From: Bacteroidota bacterium
Lineage (GTDB): Bacteria; Bacteroidota; Bacteroidia; Chitinophagales; Chitinophagaceae
Assembly (NCBI GenBank): GCA_023426425.1
Contig: JAFAAT010000209.1
Span: forward strand, 1-24,722
DNA: 24,722 bases
Direction of reading: 5' to 3'
Every line of letters begins with the position of its first letter. The stretch's first letter is position 1. The notes under the pieces are model-generated. The model did no database searches. It saw nothing but the letters and a program-made list of their open reading frames with translations, and was not told the origin of the DNA. A program made the translations under genes and the position numbers. Of the stretch, positions 14,284-20,994 are shown in pieces.

Positions 14284-14537
14284 CTACTTCTCCTTCTAAA
14301 TATTACGCTTATGTGCTCAAAAGCGTTTCTTTTGATTTTTACTACAAAGGGCATTGTGAAAATTTGGAAGATCGTTTAAAGCAGCACAACGCTGGAATGA
14401 CAACCTCCATCAAGCCTTATGTTCCTTTTGAGATCGTTTACTATGAGGAATTTCCTACCAGGGAGCTTGCGATTGCTCGTGAAAGGTATTTTAAATCGGC
14501 TGCAGGTCGAAGGTTTTTAAAAAAGTTGCTGGCCTAG
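14226..14537 (+). CDS. GIY-YIG nuclease domain protein overlapping tRNA-Arg
   Basis: The 103-residue protein carries a GIY-YIG endonuclease domain, the fold of homing endonucleases and UvrC. The two strands are YYAYVLKS (about 26-33, GIY strand) and FYYKGH (38-43, YIG strand), followed by the conserved Arg (R50 in LEDRLKQHNAG), EIVYYEEF, and RELAIARERYFKS with the Glu/Lys of the family. The only start that keeps the first strand is the ATG at 14226, inside the D-loop of tRNA-Arg; residues 1-19 are therefore encoded by the tRNA. The stop TAG (14535-14537) lies inside the acceptor stem of the second tRNA-Arg copy. No promoter or ribosome site lies between, so expression must come from the tRNA transcript or use a start I cannot see. 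Small GIY-YIG genes that read out of tRNA genes recur in Bacteroidota (general knowledge, not checked here). Function unproven; probably a mobile or selfish gene. Confidence 0.75.
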   Translation: MDSIRVSEAPDSGSIPDEATTSPSKYYAYVLKSVSFDFYYKGHCENLEDRLKQHNAGMTTSIKPYVPFEIVYYEEFPTRELAIARERYFKSAAGRRFLKKLLA

Positions 14538-14547
14538 TAGTACAATG

Positions 14548-14605
14548 CCTGCCCGGCTGAACATAGTTCAGACTGGCCTGCCCGGCTGAACTATGTTCAG
14601 ACAGG
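14548..14605 (+). repeat. Tandem pair of 29-base palindromic elements in the tRNA D-loop
   Basis: Two 29-mers lie head to tail. Both start CCTGCCCGGCTGAAC and end CAGACTGG or CAGACAGG. Their 15-base cores, CTGAACATAGTTCAG and CTGAACTATGTTCAG, are exact reverse complements of each other and nearly palindromic themselves. Each unit can fold alone (6-bp core stem), or the pair can form one long hairpin. Confidence 0.85.
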
Positions 14606-14637
14606 GATAGTATAAGAGTTTCCGAAGCTCCAGATTC

Positions 14638-14665
14638 CCGCCCGGCTGAAGCCATTCGGACGGGC
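14638..14665 (+). repeat. Related palindromic element at the tRNA T-arm junction
   Basis: The 28-base net insert starts CCGCCCGGCTGAAG and continues to CGGACGGGC, followed by the tRNA's own AGG. It shares GCCCGGCTGAA with the D-loop elements. It folds as GCCCG/CGGGC plus CTGAA/TTCGG with one G-A mismatch between the two helices. Confidence 0.85.
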
Positions 14666-14694
14666 AGGTTCGATTCCTGACGAGGCCACAGAGC

Positions 14695-14720
14695 AGGGTT
14701 CGCATAAGCGGCCCTTTTTT
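14695..14720 (+). terminator. Probable terminator after the tRNA-Arg/GIY-YIG unit
   Basis: AGGG and CGC pair with GCG and CCCT around the loop ATAA (imperfect, one internal bulge), followed by TTTTTTATTTTT. It is the first terminator after the tRNA-Arg promoter, so it may end a single transcript of both tRNA copies and the nuclease gene. Confidence 0.55.
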
Positions 14721-14724
14721 ATTT

Positions 14725-15828
14725 TTACACAACCACAGCATTTCCATGCACCTCCAGTATCTTCATTAAGACTTTTTCCTCTTGGCTCAGTTCAGTCTGT
14801 GTGGTGCTGCAATCCTTTTGTTCAAATTGTAAAAGATACTTCCCAAGCTTCCCCTCAGTATATAGGTCAATAATTGCAGGGTGAACGTAGTATTTCTTAC
14901 AGACAGTCCGGGTATTGCCCAGTTGCTTGGCAACCATATCAAGCGCCTGAACAATCTTCCGCTTGGTGTCGGCCATAGATTCTCCTGGTCCAAGCTCTTT
15001 GAACGCCTGCAAAGCCTGCAGACTGCCAGACCATGTCCTGAAGTCTTTGGCTGAAAATGCGCCACCTCCGATACTCTTGATGTAGTTATTTACCATCCCG
15101 CTGTCTATCGACCTGCGTGAGCCATTTTCATCATAGTACTGGAAGAGCTCCTTACCCGGTATGTCACGACAGGCCTGAACGATCTTTGCAAGCTTCTTGC
15201 TCTTCAGCGTGATGTCATGAAAGATTCCTTTCTTGCCCTTGAAGCTGAACTTCATTTTTGTTCCATCAATCTCTACATGCTTATCCTTAAGTGTCGTGAG
15301 ACCAAAGGAGCCATAAAGCTTCTCATAGATATTGCTGCCTATACGTATACAGGTACATTGCATCAACAGCACAACTGTTGCCAGTACCTTCTGTTGTGGC
15401 AATCCCTGAAGTGCAAGATCTTTCTTAAGCTGCGCGCGCATATTAGGTAACGCCTCGCCAAAACTGTGAAGATGGAAGTATTTTGTATGGTTGCGAAGGG
15501 TTGTCCAGACAGGGTGGTACTTGTACTGCTTTCGGCCTCTTGCGTCAATACCCGTCACCTGAAGGTGCCCCTCAGGATTGAAACAAATCCATACATTTTG
15601 CCAGGCTGGAGGGATTACAAGACTCCTGATTCTTTGCAATACAGCCTTGTCTGTGACTGTCTTGCCTTTGTAGGTGTATATGAATTTCTCTCCTTTCTTC
15701 TGCCGCTGAATACCAGGTTCTGCATCAGTTACATAGACCAGATTAACTGCCTCTGCACTTTTCCAGGTGTCTTTCACAAGTCCCTTGAGCTTTCTTCTCG
15801 TTATCCTTATTTCTGTAACCACTTCCAT
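14725..15828 (-). CDS. DNA topoisomerase IB (poxvirus/bacterial type)
   Basis: This 367-residue enzyme relaxes supercoils by nicking one strand through a 3'-phosphotyrosine. Catalytic residues: R162 in CTCIRIGSNIYEKLYGSFG, a Lys in the FSFKGKKG turn (about 195-201), R264 in KDFRTWSGS, and the nucleophile Tyr in CKKYYVHPAI (most likely Y314, directly before VHP). The N-terminal domain has IPPAWQNVWIC and GHLQVTGIDARGRKQYKYHP (about 72-106), typical of bacterial topoisomerase IB. The vaccinia active-site His is Asn here (LGNT), as I expect for bacterial members. It ends near the right side of the tRNA-Arg unit, convergent with it, and is divergent from the small gene at 15864. No strong promoter is visible in the 35-base gap. 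Confidence 0.93.
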   Translation of the reverse strand: MEVVTEIRITRRKLKGLVKDTWKSAEAVNLVYVTDAEPGIQRQKKGEKFIYTYKGKTVTDKAVLQRIRSLVIPPAWQNVWICFNPEGHLQVTGIDARGRKQYKYHPVWTTLRNHTKYFHLHSFGEALPNMRAQLKKDLALQGLPQQKVLATVVLLMQCTCIRIGSNIYEKLYGSFGLTTLKDKHVEIDGTKMKFSFKGKKGIFHDITLKSKKLAKIVQACRDIPGKELFQYYDENGSRRSIDSGMVNNYIKSIGGGAFSAKDFRTWSGSLQALQAFKELGPGESMADTKRKIVQALDMVAKQLGNTRTVCKKYYVHPAIIDLYTEGKLGKYLLQFEQKDCSTTQTELSQEEKVLMKILEVHGNAVVV

Positions 15829-15863
15829 GCTCAGCCATCTTTGAACCTACCCAGCTAAAAACC

Positions 15864-16181
15864 ATGCCTTTTAAGCTGATCCTCATGTTGTTTTTTGATT
15901 TTCTTAAGGTTGTGTGGCATAGTTTCTTTTACTATGTAGCTGAATTAATACGACCAGTTATGACAAGAAGACTTAACGAGGAGCGCGATACCAGGATGAA
16001 TCAAAGTAGCGGTCCAGGTGCAGGTAACTCAGGGCCACAGACAAATAAGCTCTCAAGCCGCGAACGATATGATGCTAAACATGGTAAAAGACAGGTACTT
16101 GATGAAGAATCGGAAAGTCACCTGCGCAATAAGGAAAGACAAATGCGCAGAGACCAGGGAGAACCCACCAAAGGTTCATAG
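15864..16181 (+). CDS. Small hypothetical protein with hydrophobic N-terminus
   Basis: The 105-residue product has an aromatic, hydrophobic N-terminal segment (about 3-30, KLILMLFFDFLKVVWHSFFYYVAEL) followed by a highly charged, Gly/Ser/Asn-rich tail with SSRERYDAKHGKRQ and RNKERQMRRDQGEP. It may be anchored in the inner membrane with a soluble tail. A Met at 15960 (MTRRLNEERDTR) would give a purely soluble 73-residue protein, so the start is uncertain. I do not recognise the family. A -7-like CATCTTTG (15836-15843) lies in front and a strong terminator follows, which supports it as a real transcription unit. Confidence 0.55.
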   Translation: MPFKLILMLFFDFLKVVWHSFFYYVAELIRPVMTRRLNEERDTRMNQSSGPGAGNSGPQTNKLSSRERYDAKHGKRQVLDEESESHLRNKERQMRRDQGEPTKGS

Positions 16182-16193
16182 GCAATACCAAAC

Positions 16194-16223
16194 AAAGATG
16201 CCGGGTTCGCACCCGGCATCTTT
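16194..16223. terminator. Bidirectional terminator
   Basis: A perfect 13-bp stem (AAAGATGCCGGGT / ACCCGGCATCTTT) with the loop TCGC lies between the convergent small gene (ends 16181) and the TonB receptor gene (ends 16228). Confidence 0.88.
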
Positions 16224-16227
16224 GCAG

Positions 16228-18444
16228 TTAAGGGGTTCTATATCCGACCGTTAGATAAAAGCTCCTCCCTTCTCCGGGAATAATTCCAGGACCAGGATAT
16301 CCTGTCGCCCTTCTGGTGAAATAGGCAGAATTAGCAAGATTGTTCACGCTTCCTTCCACCGTTAGCCAGCGCCAGCTCCAGCCGATCGTGAGATCCATCA
16401 CCGTGTATGCAGGAACAACACCATTAACAGCTGAGTGATCGCTCTCCCTGGCATTTGTTGCGTCGGTAAACTGCTCGCTAAGATGGCTGATTTGCCATGT
16501 CAACTTAAAGCGCTGGTAGCTTGCCTGCAATCCTCCTTTCCAGTTTACCTGTGGCACATACTCAACTCTCTTTCCTACTACACTATGATTAGTACTCCTC
16601 GTATAGCTTGCTTTCGTCAGCGTAAGGTTAGAGTAAATACTCGCCCCCCAGTGGTCCTCGCTCGGAGCCAGAGTGCTCAAAATATCAGCCTCAACAAAGG
16701 TTTCTAATCCATAAATATCAGCTACACCCACGTTAGCTCTTCTCCTGATCACATAGGTACTATTGCTGCCCGAGTTCTGATATTTCTTCTTCGCTTCATA
16801 TTCTCCAATCCTGTTGCCGTAGTGCATGAAAAACAGGTTGCCATCAAATCTGACCAGGTTCTTTAGGTTCCCTCGTATTCCAAGGTCTGCACTATAGCCA
16901 CGCTCATCTTCTATAGCAGGATCAATTTCAAAGGATGGGTTGACTATCTGAATATCGCTGAAAGTGACAGAGCGATAGTTTTGAGAAACGTTACCGTAGA
17001 ACTCCAGGCCTGGTTTAATCTTATAGCTACTACCGATACCGCCTATCACAAAAGTCCTGGGCAGCGATTTCTGCTCGTAAACAATAGAGTCACCAATGAT
17101 CTCCTGTGTGTTCGGATGCCTGTCTAGGTCGTGGAACACACCGTCAGCGTTGGTTTCAATATGCTCCACTCTTACACCAGGCGTGATATTCCACTTGTCA
17201 TTGATGCGGAAGATATGCTCTGCAAACCAGGCGTAGTTGATGTTTGGAAACTCATAATCTGACTTTAGTAGGGTCGACTCCTCAGGGAATTCAAAGTCAG
17301 CACCGCTACCGTTGACCACATCACCCTGCTTGCTTGTGCTGTAGCCTTTATATGCCCGTACACCCGTAAGTAAAGTAAAGTTCTTCCGGCCTACACTATA
17401 CCTATGCAGGAACCTTGACTCAAGTGTCAGGTTTTGAAAGGTTCCCTTCAACAGGTCGCGTTCTCCGCCTGCATCATGCTGGGCTGGCCTGTTTGGACGG
17501 AAACCTATAGCATTCCTGGACGCAATCAGACCATAAGCTCTTGTTTGAAGTCTTGTTTGCGAACTGATCTGGTAGTCCCACTCAAGATCAAGCAGATCCC
17601 AATTCACTGCAAACCAGTTCCTGGAGCGGTTGCTTTGGCGAGGATATCTTCGAAACATGTCATCAGTAAGACCGCCCGGCTGCTGGGAAAGGTATTGGAG
17701 ATGGCTGAACTCTATGCCAACCATGTGCCGCTCATTGATGTGGTAGTGTAGATCTGCGTATGCATTGAACGACTCAAATGCACTATTAGGCCTCCAGCCG
17801 TCTCCGCGTTTGTAATGAGCATAGGCATAGTAGCTCAGTTTGCCGTTGGTGCCTCCTACGCTGTTGAAAGAACCGAGGAAACCGAAGGAGCCTACTGTCT
17901 GCTTGCTCTCAATGATCAGTTTCTTCTTACTGTCTTCAGGCTGCTTCATTTCAAAGTTGAGTAGTCCGCCAAACTGGGTGCCGTACTGAAGGCTGGCGGC
18001 ACCTTTGATAATCTCTATTTTCTTAAGCGCATCAGCCGGTGGTGTATAATAGCTTTCCGGGTACCCTAAAGCGTCGGCACTGATGTCATAGCCATTCTGA
18101 CGCACATTGAAATTAGAGGTTCTGTTTGGGTCAAGACCACGGCCACCGATGCTTAGCTGAAGGCCGGAACCGTCATTCTCAAATATATTCAGTCCGGCAA
18201 CTTTTGCATATACCTGGCGGGTATTGTTTGTACTCTTGTTCACATTGAGCAACTCCACGTTGATCACCTCTGTCTTCTTGCCGGCTGCAATCTTCATCCC
18301 GTCCACCTGGTACATGTGGCCGAAGTTGCTTTCTTGCTTCTCAATGATCTCTACCTCTTGCAGTCGCTTCGCTGAATCCGCTTCCTGCCCCTGCGCAAGC
18401 AGAGGAAATGATAAAAGGATTCCCATGAGTTTTTTAAAGTCCAT
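16228..18444 (-). CDS. TonB-dependent outer-membrane receptor, FecA-like
   Basis: This receptor (738 residues from the ATG at 18444) imports a ligand, probably a ferric chelate, across the outer membrane. A signal peptide (MDFKKLMGILLSFPLLAQGQ) precedes the plug domain, which shows RQVYAKVAGLNIFEND, the IGGRGLDPNRTSNFNVRQNG block and IEIIKGAASLQYGTQFGGLLNF (about residues 75-165). A 22-strand-type barrel follows, ending in FYLTVGYRTP. The plug resembles ferric-citrate receptors (FecA) more than the SusC type, and no carboxypeptidase-like N-terminal domain is present. The ATG at 18444 overlaps the end of the upstream HTTM gene by 11 bases, so translation is probably coupled; the frame is open further upstream but the signal peptide fixes the start. 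Last gene of a four-gene operon. Confidence 0.92.
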   Translation of the reverse strand: MDFKKLMGILLSFPLLAQGQEADSAKRLQEVEIIEKQESNFGHMYQVDGMKIAAGKKTEVINVELLNVNKSTNNTRQVYAKVAGLNIFENDGSGLQLSIGGRGLDPNRTSNFNVRQNGYDISADALGYPESYYTPPADALKKIEIIKGAASLQYGTQFGGLLNFEMKQPEDSKKKLIIESKQTVGSFGFLGSFNSVGGTNGKLSYYAYAHYKRGDGWRPNSAFESFNAYADLHYHINERHMVGIEFSHLQYLSQQPGGLTDDMFRRYPRQSNRSRNWFAVNWDLLDLEWDYQISSQTRLQTRAYGLIASRNAIGFRPNRPAQHDAGGERDLLKGTFQNLTLESRFLHRYSVGRKNFTLLTGVRAYKGYSTSKQGDVVNGSGADFEFPEESTLLKSDYEFPNINYAWFAEHIFRINDKWNITPGVRVEHIETNADGVFHDLDRHPNTQEIIGDSIVYEQKSLPRTFVIGGIGSSYKIKPGLEFYGNVSQNYRSVTFSDIQIVNPSFEIDPAIEDERGYSADLGIRGNLKNLVRFDGNLFFMHYGNRIGEYEAKKKYQNSGSNSTYVIRRRANVGVADIYGLETFVEADILSTLAPSEDHWGASIYSNLTLTKASYTRSTNHSVVGKRVEYVPQVNWKGGLQASYQRFKLTWQISHLSEQFTDATNARESDHSAVNGVVPAYTVMDLTIGWSWRWLTVEGSVNNLANSAYFTRRATGYPGPGIIPGEGRSFYLTVGYRTP

Positions 18445-19810
18445 ATATGCTATCCTCGAAGTTGAGGATCCAGTTTTTAGGTTTAAATGAATCGTACTCT
18501 TTCGCCAGATTTGCGTTGGGATCTGCAAACAGCTTGCTTCGTCTTCCGTTCAGCGTCACGTAGATGATTGCATTTACTTCAGGGTCATTCATGCCTTGAG
18601 CCTTGTAATATTCGTGAAGATGGTGGGCATACTGAAGTATAAAATCAGCCTGTGTAGCCATCATCTTTTCCTGGTTTCTTGTGAGGAAGTCGTTGTTGTT
18701 TACTACCAGTTTCTTTCCTGACTGGCTGTCTTTGACAATAAATTGTGAATATCCCATCTTCTCCATCAGCATTACCCTCCACGAGAAGCGGTAGCCTTCC
18801 TCTGTCCAGAACAGCTCACCAGGCGTCATGAGGTAGCGCCAGGGCAGGCAGACCTGGAAAAGGAAGAAGATTCCAAACAATACAGCGATTGTCTTTCTGC
18901 TGATGGCAGCATATGAGTAGCTCAGGTTATTGCGGATTACTGGCAACCTGCCAAACCAGCCCTGAATACCTGACAGTACATGCTCCACTGATGTGCCATC
19001 GAAAAAGATCAGCGTAGATACGATCATGATGTAGGGAAACATGCCGATAGGGAAGAGTAGCGCAGTCATCACATGGAAGATGATAACTGCAGCATAGGCA
19101 TAGATTCTTGTTGGTTTATAGAGGAGAAAGAAGGCAATTGAGAGATCGTAGGCAGCACCGAACCAACTGAAAAGATAGGCCACCCAGGTTTCGTTGAAAA
19201 GGGGACCAAGCAATGGCATGTCATTCTTCGCGGGCAGCCACAATTTCAAAGGCATCGCCTGAAAGAGCCAGTCACTGTTAAGTTTTGCAAGTCCGGCATA
19301 AAAATAGACCAGGCCGAGCATCAGCCGGATGCTGCCTGTAGTCCAGCGGGGTACATACTGACGTGACATTGGGGGCTTTCTGACTGCATCAACTGAGAGT
19401 GAAACATGGGCTGGCAGCCAGATCATCAGGAACAGGACCAGAGATACAAAATAATAGTGGTTCAGGTAGTTGGTTTTGTCCATCAGCTCTATATAGGTAA
19501 AGCTGAGAAACAGTATGGTGGCAGCTGTCCGGTAAAACCAACCAAGTGCAAAGAACAAGGCGCTGAGGCCACAAATGAGAAACAACCAGTACGTGTTGTT
19601 ACCTAGCGGTTTAACCCATTCAAAGCCATAGTAATGAAAGAAAAACTTTGGCTGGATATAAAGTTCTTCTATCCAACCCTTCGCCCAGAAGCGAACAATT
19701 CCACCGAAGATCATCAGACCGAACACGAGCCTGAAGAATGCCAGAGAAGCAGCCGGTATTGGCTGCTGCATCCAGTTTCCCAAGTTAGTGTTCGTGATGC
19801 TGCGGTTCAT
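18434..19810 (-). CDS. HTTM-domain membrane protein
   Basis: This 458-residue integral-membrane protein has a domain related to vitamin-K-dependent gamma-carboxylase (HTTM). Hydrophobic segments lie at about 22-42, 70-92, 95-112, 117-137, 160-178, 205-230, 238-258, 260-275 and 310-330. The soluble C-terminal part (about 335-458) contains WRVMLMEKMGYSQFIVKDSQSGKK. Typical family residues are seen in ASLAFFRLVFGLMIFGG at the start and SIRLMLGLVYFYAGLAKLN. The function of bacterial HTTM proteins is mostly unknown. It lies 4 bases after the imelysin gene and overlaps the TonB receptor gene by 11 bases, so it is part of the uptake operon, perhaps acting in the inner membrane. Confidence 0.9.
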   Translation of the reverse strand: MNRSITNTNLGNWMQQPIPAASLAFFRLVFGLMIFGGIVRFWAKGWIEELYIQPKFFFHYYGFEWVKPLGNNTYWLFLICGLSALFFALGWFYRTAATILFLSFTYIELMDKTNYLNHYYFVSLVLFLMIWLPAHVSLSVDAVRKPPMSRQYVPRWTTGSIRLMLGLVYFYAGLAKLNSDWLFQAMPLKLWLPAKNDMPLLGPLFNETWVAYLFSWFGAAYDLSIAFFLLYKPTRIYAYAAVIIFHVMTALLFPIGMFPYIMIVSTLIFFDGTSVEHVLSGIQGWFGRLPVIRNNLSYSYAAISRKTIAVLFGIFFLFQVCLPWRYLMTPGELFWTEEGYRFSWRVMLMEKMGYSQFIVKDSQSGKKLVVNNNDFLTRNQEKMMATQADFILQYAHHLHEYYKAQGMNDPEVNAIIYVTLNGRRSKLFADPNANLAKEYDSFKPKNWILNFEDSIYGL

Positions 19811-19814
19811 TGTT

Positions 19815-20930
19815 TTAGTCCCCGTCGTTGTCTACATAAGTAATGGAAATGCCGAAGGCAGAAATCATATCCACTTTAAAGAGTGGTACCAGGTCCTGCA
19901 GTTGGTCATAGGCATTCAGGAGGGCTGGACGGTTGCTTGTGGCGGCATCTTTGATGGATGTGTTTAGCCCTGCAAGTGTTCCCTGAGCTTCGTCCAGTTC
20001 TTCGGACACAATATCAGCAATCAACTTATCATTGTCCCTTGTGCCTATTGCTGCCAGGTAATCCTTCATACCCATACCGTCGGCGGCACCGTCATAGCTT
20101 ACACCTTCATAGAATTTTTCCACTGATTCCAAAGAAACAAGCGCCAGCTCATTTGCCAGCTCCGGCGTATAGTTTGATTCGGTCTGCTCCATAAGAGCAA
20201 TACCGCTCATGGCGCCAACGGGTATGCCAATCTTGGTAGAACGCAGGTAGCGCTCGTAGTACAGAACGAAACTGTTAACCATCTTTGAAAGGCTGCTGTT
20301 CACGTCTGTGCCGGTGGCGGAAATGAATTGATCTTTATAGCCGTTCCAGCCCGATTGAACTGCCTGTACTTTGCTGTGCATTTTGTCTACAATATCCAGC
20401 AGGTACTGTCTGCGGTTACCCGCCAATGCGCCATTGCTGAAATAGTCTACGATTTCAGCATCGGTATTGCCGGTGCCATTGAGCAGGTAATCAAGCGCTG
20501 GAAATCCTTGTACATCTTTGTTGCCAAAGGTTTCAAGATCATAGGCGCCGGCACTGATGTTGTTGTTGATTCTTGTTTCAGAGGTAGGGTAGATGTTCAT
20601 GAACATGCGCAGTGTGGCATCTTCTGCGGGACCAAACTCCAGCAGGTCTACTTTCTGCCAGGTCAGCCAGGCAGTTTTCCAGCTATTCCTCAATGATTGA
20701 AGGTTTAGCTCATCGGGATTACCGGTGAACTGAGCTGTGATGGTTTCGAGGTCGTCCAGCTTTTGAAGCATATCTGCATAGGCTGGAGCGACATAGTTGT
20801 CAGCGTAGTTAGTGAGCATAGCCTTGCGGTCGAAGTTGTCGTTGCCGCCAGTGCCATTGTCATCTTTTTTGCAGGCGTTCAAGCCCATGAGTGAAATCAA
20901 AATAACGGAGACTAGTACTAAATTCTTCAT
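19815..20930 (-). CDS. Imelysin-family lipoprotein
   Basis: This 371-residue lipoprotein has a signal peptide ending in the lipobox LNAC (C20), so it is anchored in a membrane facing the periplasm or cell surface. The mature part is all-helical and matches the imelysin (iron-regulated protein) family: NYVAPAYADMLQKLDDL near the N-terminus, SWKTAWLTWQKVDLLEFGPAED (about 83-104) and GFPALDYLLNG (142-152), the position where imelysins carry GxHxxE or GLPALE-type motifs. Family members are linked to iron uptake. It is the second gene of the operon, between a DUF4856 lipoprotein and the HTTM protein. A hairpin in the 64-base gap upstream may adjust its expression relative to the first gene. Confidence 0.9.
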   Translation of the reverse strand: MKNLVLVSVILISLMGLNACKKDDNGTGGNDNFDRKAMLTNYADNYVAPAYADMLQKLDDLETITAQFTGNPDELNLQSLRNSWKTAWLTWQKVDLLEFGPAEDATLRMFMNIYPTSETRINNNISAGAYDLETFGNKDVQGFPALDYLLNGTGNTDAEIVDYFSNGALAGNRRQYLLDIVDKMHSKVQAVQSGWNGYKDQFISATGTDVNSSLSKMVNSFVLYYERYLRSTKIGIPVGAMSGIALMEQTESNYTPELANELALVSLESVEKFYEGVSYDGAADGMGMKDYLAAIGTRDNDKLIADIVSEELDEAQGTLAGLNTSIKDAATSNRPALLNAYDQLQDLVPLFKVDMISAFGISITYVDNDGD

Positions 20931-20946
20931 GCTCTTTTAAGGGTTA

Positions 20947-20968
20947 AAAGCGGCCCTGGAGCCGCTTT
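20947..20968 (-). terminator. Hairpin between the DUF4856 and imelysin genes
   Basis: A perfect 8-bp stem (AAAGCGGC / GCCGCTTT) has a 6-base loop. On the coding (minus) strand it is followed by TTAACCC, only a short T tract. It may be a partial terminator or an mRNA-stabilising stem inside the operon. Confidence 0.5.
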
Positions 20969-20994
20969 ATTAACTTCTGTAAAATTTTACTCGT

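Larger units (their letters stand above)
14531..14688 (+). pseudogene. Second tRNA-Arg (CCG) copy split by two palindrome insertions
   Basis: Removing 14548-14605 (58 nt) and 14638-14665 (28 nt) leaves exactly 72 bases. These are identical to the intact tRNA-Arg at 14212-14283 except for C to A at tRNA position 6 (14536), which breaks one acceptor pair (A-G). The first insert is in the D-loop, directly after ACAATG; the second is between the variable loop and the T-arm. The anticodon arm with CCG is intact. I call it a pseudogene because a tRNA with these insertions is unlikely to be matured normally, but removal of the inserts or tolerance of extra hairpins cannot be excluded. Confidence 0.85.

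Noticed and set aside
14531..14688. Classical integrase-type attL/attR pair around an island
   Set aside because: No integrase or other recombinase gene lies between the tRNA copies; only the small GIY-YIG gene does. The second copy is full-length, not just a 3' end.
17665..17685. Another copy of the GCCCGGCTG palindrome in the TonB receptor gene
   Set aside because: Only a short match (CCGCCCGGCTGCTGG) without the complementary arm; it is part of the coding sequence. The similar stretch near 12028 is also only partial.
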